From positions 744,001-808,000 of the forward strand of contig JADJVS010000016.1 in NCBI GenBank assembly GCA_016710465.1: 64,000 nucleotides of DNA, read 5' to 3'. Below are positions 59,901 to 64,000 of the stretch, piece after piece. Position 1 is the first letter of the stretch; each line of letters starts with the position of its first letter. A model generated the notes under the pieces. It saw only the letters and a program-made list of their open reading frames with translations. It had not been told where the DNA came from and ran no database searches. The translations under genes were made by a program, and so were the position numbers. This stretch comes from Sulfuritalea sp. GTDB lineage: Bacteria > Pseudomonadota > Gammaproteobacteria > Burkholderiales > Rhodocyclaceae.

Positions 59901-60511
59901 TCCATTCCTTCGAGCAGGCGGACAATTCGACCACGCGCAAGTATGGCGGCACCGGTCTCGGCCTCGCCATTTCGCGGCGCCTGGCGGAACTGATGGGGGG
60001 CATGGCGGGTGTCGAAAGCACGCAGGGGAAGGGAAGCCGTTTCTGGTTTACCGCGACGCTGATGAAGTCCGGCGATGCCGTCGCGGGGCAAGCCCTGGCG
60101 CGTATCGACGCGGAATCCGGAATCCGCGAACGGCATGGCGGGCGCCGCGTCCTGGTCGCGGATGACGAACCGCTGAACCAGGAGATTGCCCGCATCCTGC
60201 TCGAAGATGTCGGGCTGACGGTGGACACGGCGAATGACGGCGCCGAGGCCGTGGCGATGTGCGCGTCGCGGGGCTATGCCGCCATCCTGATGGACATGCA
60301 GATGCCGAACGTCAACGGGCTGGATGCGACGCGGCAAATACGCGCGATCGATGGCTATCGGGAATTACCGATCATCGCTCTGACCGCCAACGCCTTTGTC
60401 GAGGACAGGGTGCGCTGCATCGAAGCCGGCATGAACGACGTCCTGATCAAGCCGGTGAATCCGCATGCCCTTTTCGCCATGCTGCTGGCGGGGCTTGATG
60501 AAAGCGGCTAG
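56927..60511 (+). CDS. Large hybrid sensor kinase: Cache, PAS, GAF, PAS, HisKA, HATPase, REC
   Basis: A 1194-aa protein. Helix (TLLMLAVFLASLWGLTFF), periplasmic dCache (about 40-285), helix (LLTAALLLTVLIGGLIWWLL), HAMP, PAS (RWKFAVEGSGDGLWDW), GAF-like (about 490-655), PAS (YQALFECAADGILIADHQSVY), HisKA (SHEIRTPMNGIIG), HATPase (NAVKFTEHG, DTGIGIPA, GTGLGLAI), REC (VLVADDEPLNQEI, AILMDMQMPNVNG). The TAG stop is the first three bases of the MITE at 60509, so its original end may have been altered. Confidence 0.87.
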   Translation: MNPRHSLKSRLTLLMLAVFLASLWGLTFFASRVLRADMLRVLGDEQLTTASFIAAEVNQELSQRLRALETVAETAAPSLRKGPAAMQEMLAQRPVFRGLFNGGVLAHAADGTAIAEAPLTVGRVGVNYMDIDTVAAALREGRTTFGRPVIGKKLGKPVFGATAPIRDADGKVIGALAGVTNLGLPNFLDGLTSSSLKNGSYVVLVAPAQRLIVTSTDARRVMESLPAPGTNPALDSFVNGREGVDILQNPGGIEVLAAVKRIPASGWYVAVARPTAEAFAPIHAMQQRLLTAALLLTVLIGGLIWWLLTRQLAPMVAAAKSLAAQAESGTPPRALPHSGSDEVGELIGGFNRLLHVVAAREDALRESDDRWKFAVEGSGDGLWDWKVAEGSIFYSRRWKELLGYAEGEIGAAPESSLQLIHPDDLAETQNQIQACFDGRAPIYARELRFRCKDGSYRWMLARGKVIARDAAGKPLRMIGTHADITERKNHERRIERLSLLYAALSQCNQAIVRCASTAELFPQICRDAVNFGGMKMAWIGMVDAATKDVVPVAAHGAGVEYLEGIKISIAADSPYGNGPTGIAIRDGEPFWCQDFASDPRTAPWRERGAGHGWASSAALPLHLEGKPVGAFTIYSGDVDAFDDEIRRLLLEMAGDISFALDNFKREAERRESRDRYQALFECAADGILIADHQSVYVDANESVCRMLGYARDELIGRHARDIVAPEEIQQVAPALDTINSGKVYSREWRFRRKDGSEFTAEVTVNTMPDGRLLAMLRDVTAKKQIEHELEAHRHHLESIVAARTNDLVAAREQADNANLAKSSFLANMSHEIRTPMNGIIGMAHLLRRDGITPRQADRLDKIDNAAEHLLNIINDILDISKIEAGKFVLDAAPVAIHQILENVSSILFERVRAAGIELRTEMDSFPPMLTGDPMRLQQALLNFATNAVKFTEHGSVTLRALRQGEGADSIQVRFEVEDTGIGIPAEALPRLFHSFEQADNSTTRKYGGTGLGLAISRRLAELMGGMAGVESTQGKGSRFWFTATLMKSGDAVAGQALARIDAESGIRERHGGRRVLVADDEPLNQEIARILLEDVGLTVDTANDGAEAVAMCASRGYAAILMDMQMPNVNGLDATRQIRAIDGYRELPIIALTANAFVEDRVRCIEAGMNDVLIKPVNPHALFAMLLAGLDESG

Positions 60512-60777
60512 GGCGTGTTCACAATCATTCGGCGGATGGCGTTGAGGCCAGACGCGGATGGATGCAAGGCGGAGGGCGCCGGCAAGGGTAATCCCTTGCC
60601 AAGTCCGACAACGCCGCAGACGCCGCGTCCGGCCTCAACCCACAGGGCCGGGGCAAATCGGGCGCGCTGCGGCGTTGCGGCTCCTGGCGAGGTATGAACA
60701 TCGCGGCGTCGCCGCGCCTTGCATCGCATCCCGATTTGATCCCGGCGCCACCGTCGCATGATTGTGAACACGCCCTA
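60509..60777. mobile_element. MITE-like element with 20-bp perfect inverted ends, 269 bp
   Basis: Both ends read inward TAGGGCGTGTTCACAATCAT. Inside are nested inverted repeats: GTTGAGGCC-A-GACGCGG against CCGCGTCCGGCCTCAAC, and GATGCAAGGCG against CGCCTTGCATC. It has no coding capacity. The first TAG is the stop of the kinase gene, and the last CTA is the TAG stop of imuB on the other strand. A relic end lies at 35772. Confidence 0.8.
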
Positions 60778-62061
60778 GGCAAAAATGCCGTGCAGAAACC
60801 ACCCGCCGGGCGCGCGGGAATCGCGAAAAATCCACAACCAGCAAGCCTTGCCATCGACCGCGACGAAATAGTCGCGACGCGCGTCGGCGCCATCCCACCA
60901 GCCCGACTCGATGCGCTCCGGGCCGGCCACCAGAGTCAAGGGACCGCCGTATTGCGGCCGGCCACGCACTTCACGCAAGGCTTTGGGCGAATCCAGCAAC
61001 CAAAGCGGACGCGGTGGCAACGCCAGCGGCAGCACCTGTCCGCGCCTGGCTGCCGCCACGCTGGCCCGCTCCGGGCGGTGGTCGGCATGGCAGGCCAGGC
61101 CGCGCACGGCCTCGGGCCCGAGGCGCGCGGCCAGGCGATCGAGCAGTTCGGCCAGCGCTTCCCGCCCTTGCCCGGCGCCCTCGAACAAAACATGGCTCGC
61201 TCCCTGGCGCGGCTCGACATCGCTCGCGCCAAGGCGCAAGCCCAGGGCGGGGGCCGACAGATGCAATGCTTCCAGGCCTTGCCTGAGCACGCGCTCGATG
61301 CGCGATGCCTGATGCACCGGCAGGCTGAAGGCCAGTGGCAGCGCGGTGGCCGCACCGTGGCCGTGGTCGATGTGCAGCACCAGTTGCCGCAGCGTGCCGT
61401 TGCGTACTTCGAGCCAGCCCGCCAGCGCCGCCACCAGGCGCCGCGCGGCGAACAGCAGCACCGGCGCGGCCGCCACCGGCGCCGGCAGTTCCAGCTCCTG
61501 TTCGAAGCGCTCGGGAAAGACGAAATCGATTTGCGGATCGGGCAGCTCGCCCAGCGCCCGCGCCAGGTCGAGCAGCAAGGGCTTGCCGAGCCGGGCGCCG
61601 AGGCCGGCGCGCGGCAGGGCCAGCAACTCGCCGATGCGACGCAAGCCGAAGCCGGCGACGCGACGCGCCAGCGGCGGCGACAGTTGCAGCACGGACACGG
61701 GCACGCCAGCCAGCGCCGCGCGCATCGCCTCCAGGTCGGTGCAGACCGCGCCGTCGCCGGCACGCGCCAGCCACAGGGCGGCCAGCGGTGTTGCCGCCAC
61801 CGCCAGTTGCGCATCCACCCCCATGGCCACGAGATCGCCGCGAACCTGCCCCAGCAACGCCGGCAAACCACCGAACAGGCGCAAGCTGGCGCCGATCTCG
61901 AGACGCAGGGCGTCGGCGCCAAGATTGACGCGCGGGGTGTAGCGGCCGGCCCAGCAGGCGAGGGTCGGCCAGAAATCGTCGCTCCGCGCCGCGCTAGGCG
62001 GCGACGCGACGTCGTTCCCGGCGCTCGCCGGCGGCGGGCAATGCAGTGCCAGCCAAAGCAT
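60775..62061 (-). CDS. imuB: ImuB, catalytically inactive Y-family polymerase homologue
   Basis: A 428-aa protein from ATG 62061 (MLWLALHCPPPASA), slightly short for the family. ASLRLFGGLPALLGQVRGDLVAMG, GFGLRRIGELLALPRAGLGARLG and the tail GWWDGADARRDYFVA ... WFLHGIFA are ImuB signatures. ImuB is the adaptor binding DnaE2, ImuA and the beta clamp. The gene overlaps imuA by 68 bp. Its TAG stop comes from the MITE end. Confidence 0.85.
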   Translation of the reverse strand: MLWLALHCPPPASAGNDVASPPSAARSDDFWPTLACWAGRYTPRVNLGADALRLEIGASLRLFGGLPALLGQVRGDLVAMGVDAQLAVAATPLAALWLARAGDGAVCTDLEAMRAALAGVPVSVLQLSPPLARRVAGFGLRRIGELLALPRAGLGARLGKPLLLDLARALGELPDPQIDFVFPERFEQELELPAPVAAAPVLLFAARRLVAALAGWLEVRNGTLRQLVLHIDHGHGAATALPLAFSLPVHQASRIERVLRQGLEALHLSAPALGLRLGASDVEPRQGASHVLFEGAGQGREALAELLDRLAARLGPEAVRGLACHADHRPERASVAAARRGQVLPLALPPRPLWLLDSPKALREVRGRPQYGGPLTLVAGPERIESGWWDGADARRDYFVAVDGKACWLWIFRDSRAPGGWFLHGIFA

Positions 62062-62722
62062 GGGCCATGCCCGGAAAATGCCGCGCCAGACGCGGAATGT
62101 CGAGCAGGATGTCCTGCCGTGCCGGCGGCCCGCGGCGCTTGAGCAACTGCACGCGCAGTTGCCGGCCGGCAGCCTGCAAACGCAGGCGCAGCGGCGCCGG
62201 GGACGCCTGCGCCGCGAAGGCCGCGGGACGCAGGCAGAAAGCCGCGCCGCCGCCCTCGCCCGCCGCCAGTTGCAGGCGGCGCAGGCTGTTGGCCGGCAGG
62301 CCGGCGCGAAACCGATCGTCCAGCCAGAGCAGCGTCGCCGCCACGCCGCCGCAGCGCAGGGCCTCGACCCCGGCCCACAGCGCGTCGCGCGAACCGCGCG
62401 GAAAAACCAGGCGCAGGCCGGCGAGGTCAAGGCCGGCGGCGGCCCAGGCCGGCGCATGGGGAGCATGCGGCGGCGCCAGCAGCAGAACGCTGCGGCCGGC
62501 GGTGGTCAGCGCGGCCAGCGCCGGCCGCAACAGGCCGAGCTCGCCGATGCCTTCGTCCTCGACCAGAAGCTCGGTCAGCGCGCCACGCGGCCAGCCGCCG
62601 CCGGGCAGCTCGGCATCAAGAACGGGGAAACCGCTGGCAAGAGTCGGCGCTGGCGCCACGGCGAAGGCGTCGCCGCGACGGACCTCGCCGCGCTCCAGCG
62701 CCCCGCAAAGGGCGGGATGCAT
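61994..62722 (-). CDS. imuA: ImuA, RecA/SulA-like mutasome protein
   Basis: A 242-aa protein. GFPVLDAELPGGGWPRGALTELL is the conserved ImuA core near residues 31-53; LRCGGVAATLLWLDDRF and LRRLQLAAGEGGGAAFCLRP follow. It works with ImuB and DnaE2 in SOS mutagenesis. Starts 11 bp after lexA, so the lexA promoter drives it. Residues about 20-28 (FAVAPAPTL) are encoded by a copy of the dispersed repeat. Confidence 0.85.
   Translation of the reverse strand: MHPALCGALERGEVRRGDAFAVAPAPTLASGFPVLDAELPGGGWPRGALTELLVEDEGIGELGLLRPALAALTTAGRSVLLLAPPHAPHAPAWAAAGLDLAGLRLVFPRGSRDALWAGVEALRCGGVAATLLWLDDRFRAGLPANSLRRLQLAAGEGGGAAFCLRPAAFAAQASPAPLRLRLQAAGRQLRVQLLKRRGPPARQDILLDIPRLARHFPGMAHALAGTALPAAGERRERRRVAA
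62640..62664 (+). repeat. Dispersed repeat copy within imuA
   Basis: AGAGTCGGCGCTGGC followed by GCCACGGCGA. Read on the coding strand it gives FAVAPAPTL in the variable N-terminal region of ImuA, so it does not disturb the gene. Confidence 0.6.
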
Positions 62723-62733
62723 GGCAAGCGCGG

Positions 62734-63339
62734 TTACAAGGCGTGACCGCCGCGGATCAGGCCGACGGCTACGCCCTCGATCTCCAGCGGTTCCTTGCGG
62801 GTATTGACCAGGATGGGCGCGAAGTCGCGGTTTTCGGCGATCAGCTCGACCATGGTGCCGCGCCGCTTGTAGCGCTTGACGGTGACCTCGTCGCCAAGCC
62901 GGGCGACGACGATCTGGCCGTTGCTGGCTTCGCTGGTGCGATGCACGGCAAGCAGGTCGCCATCGAGGATGCCGGCCTCGATCATCGACAGGCCGCGCAC
63001 GCGCAGCAGGTAATCGGCATGCGGCTGGAACAGCGCCGGATCGATGCGGAAGTTGCCCAGCCGATTTTCCACCGCCAAGAGCGGGCTGCCGGCCGCCACC
63101 GTGCCGATCAGCGGCAGGCCGAGTTGCTCGACCAGGCGGATGCCGCGCGCCGAGCCGGGCTCGAGGGTGATCGCACCCTTCTTCGCCAGCGCCCGCAGGT
63201 GGTCCTCGGCGGCATTGGGCGAGGCGAAGCCGAAAGCGCCGGCGATCTCGGCACGCGTCGGCGGCATGCTGAAGACTTCCATGCTGTTGCGGATGAAATC
63301 GAGGATTTCCTGCTGGCGGGGGGTGAGGTCGTCGGCCAT
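62734..63339 (-). CDS. lexA: LexA SOS repressor
   Basis: A 201-aa protein. HTH: LTPRQQEILDFIRNSMEVFSMPPTRAEIAGAFGFASPNAAEDHL. Cleavage site AAGSPL; catalytic Ser in VRGLSMIEAGILDGDLLAV; Lys in EVTVKRY. AGGAG is six bases upstream of ATG 63339. A CTGT-N8-ACAG box 15 bp before the start shows autoregulation. First gene of lexA-imuA-imuB. Confidence 0.95.
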   Translation of the reverse strand: MADDLTPRQQEILDFIRNSMEVFSMPPTRAEIAGAFGFASPNAAEDHLRALAKKGAITLEPGSARGIRLVEQLGLPLIGTVAAGSPLLAVENRLGNFRIDPALFQPHADYLLRVRGLSMIEAGILDGDLLAVHRTSEASNGQIVVARLGDEVTVKRYKRRGTMVELIAENRDFAPILVNTRKEPLEIEGVAVGLIRGGHAL

Positions 63340-63354
63340 GCTCTGCTCCTGTGG

Positions 63355-63370
63355 CTGTTTTTTCGTACAG
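63355..63370. promoter_or_regulatory. LexA box upstream of lexA
   Basis: CTGTTTTTTCGTACAG fits CTGT-N8-ACAG exactly and lies 15 bp upstream of the lexA ATG. Compare the dnaE2 box CTGTATTTTTGTACAG, now split. Confidence 0.85.
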
Positions 63371-63403
63371 TACAGGAAAGCGCGATCCCGGTAAAGCCCC
63401 GCA

Positions 63404-63910
63404 TCACAGCAATGCGGCCTGGATGTCCTTGGTCATCAGAAAGAGATGCGAGGCATCGATCGGCGAAGGCTCGAAGCCGAAATGCCGGTAGAACGCGGCT
63501 GCCTGTTCATCCTTCGCCTGCACCACCAGGGCGCGGGCGGCGATGATGGCCTGCGCCTGGAGAAAGCGCTTGAGCGCATCCTTGAGCAGGCCCGAACCCA
63601 ACCCCTTGCCCTGCTCCGTGACATCGACGGCAAGCCGCGCCAGCAGGGTCAGCGGAATCGGATGGCGCGCCAGTCCCTTGGCCAGGCGCGGCGGAACGAA
63701 ATCGAATTCTGCCGATGCCGCCGCCAGGCTGTAATAGCCGACCACTCGTATCTCGCCGCGCAATGCGACATAGGTGCGCGCGCTCTGGTTGCGCTGGTTG
63801 TCGAGTGCGTGGCGCTGCAGAAAGCGATTCAACGCAGCGTTGCCACAATCGAAGGAAGAAACGTCGTGGGGCGACGCCAGCGGCTCCGGGCCACCGATCG
63901 GTAGCTTCAT
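63404..63910 (-). CDS. GNAT acetyltransferase toxin (TacT-like)
   Basis: A 168-aa protein. FDCGNAALNRFLQRHALDNQRN and RLAVDVTEQGKGLGSGLLKDALKRF (acetyl-CoA loop QGKGLGSGL) with AAAFYRHFGFEPSP are hallmarks of GNAT toxins that acetylate aminoacyl-tRNA. Its ATG overlaps the stop of the upstream antitoxin (ATGA). Confidence 0.83.
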   Translation of the reverse strand: MKLPIGGPEPLASPHDVSSFDCGNAALNRFLQRHALDNQRNQSARTYVALRGEIRVVGYYSLAAASAEFDFVPPRLAKGLARHPIPLTLLARLAVDVTEQGKGLGSGLLKDALKRFLQAQAIIAARALVVQAKDEQAAAFYRHFGFEPSPIDASHLFLMTKDIQAALL

Positions 63911-64000
63911 TTACCCTCGAAGACGCTGGGCTTTCTGAGCAATTCCCTGAGCCGGGGAATCGACTTGGCGGGCTGGTCGAGAGCCGCGTGAAAGGCCTTC
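63907..64000 (-). CDS. DUF1778-type antitoxin, C-terminus only
   Basis: The last 30 residues of a gene cut by the window edge: KAFHAALDQPAKSIPRLREL then LRKPSVFEGK. FxxALDxPxKxxPxLRxLL is the end of DUF1778 antitoxins, which neutralise the adjacent GNAT toxin. Overlaps the toxin start by 4 bp. Confidence 0.75.
   Translation of the reverse strand, partial: KAFHAALDQPAKSIPRLRELLRKPSVFEGK

Overview
The window is GC-rich, gene-dense chromosomal DNA, most likely from a betaproteobacterium of the Rhodocyclales type. That placement is inferred from gene content: a DUF1631 protein, a MocR regulator with a DUF2917 neighbour, the lexA-imuA-imuB/dnaE2 SOS mutasome with CTGT-N8-ACAG LexA boxes, ArsS, and many large PAS/GGDEF/EAL/hybrid-kinase proteins. 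I see no rRNA, tRNA or CRISPR array. Bases 1-107 hold nothing I can call.

Layout. 0.1-17.6 kb is ordinary metabolism and transport: an EamA exporter, DUF1631, MocR regulator, phasin-like protein, NupC plus a periplasmic 5'-nucleotidase, an exported amidohydrolase, a HIT protein, methionine gamma-lyase, a GGDEF/EAL protein and heme A synthase. 17.9-21.4 kb is a four-gene Na+-translocating acyl-CoA decarboxylase operon (alpha, delta-like, biotin carrier, beta). 21.4-29.3 kb is the most unusual part. An ArsR-rhodanese regulator/DsrE operon faces a tightly overlapping six-gene operon: a membrane di-iron hydroxylase, a TVP38-rhodanese fusion, a CcoG-like/GltD-like fusion, a small membrane protein, an octaheme cytochrome and a triheme cytochrome. 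A 9+9 bp palindrome lies between the two operons. Together they look like a sulfur-sensing redox system linking NAD(P)H to multiheme cytochromes c.

29.3-38.5 kb has DUF4126, the arsenosugar radical SAM gene arsS, a HAD dehalogenase, a J-domain-like protein, an ECF sigma/zf-HC2/CWC/heme-diguanylate-cyclase operon, and msrB-msrA-glycosyltransferase. The sigma and msr operons are separated by a ~190 bp poly-G block that is probably an assembly artefact. 38.5-60.5 kb is dominated by signalling: GGDEF-EAL, four hybrid kinases, an HD-GYP regulator and a deleted GGDEF remnant. Inside it lies dnaE2, whose LexA box is split by a decayed IS1595-family element with a 12-bp target duplication. 60.5-63.4 kb carries imuB, imuA and lexA with an intact LexA box. 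The right edge carries a DUF1778/GNAT toxin-antitoxin pair.

Repeats: (i) a short dispersed repeat (AGAGTCGGCGCYGGC ... ACGGCGATTC) sits at several gene ends and also in frame inside the GltD-like, dnaE2 and imuA genes; (ii) a 269-bp MITE-like element with 20-bp perfect inverted ends supplies the TAG stop codons of both flanking genes, and a relic of the same end borders the poly-G block.
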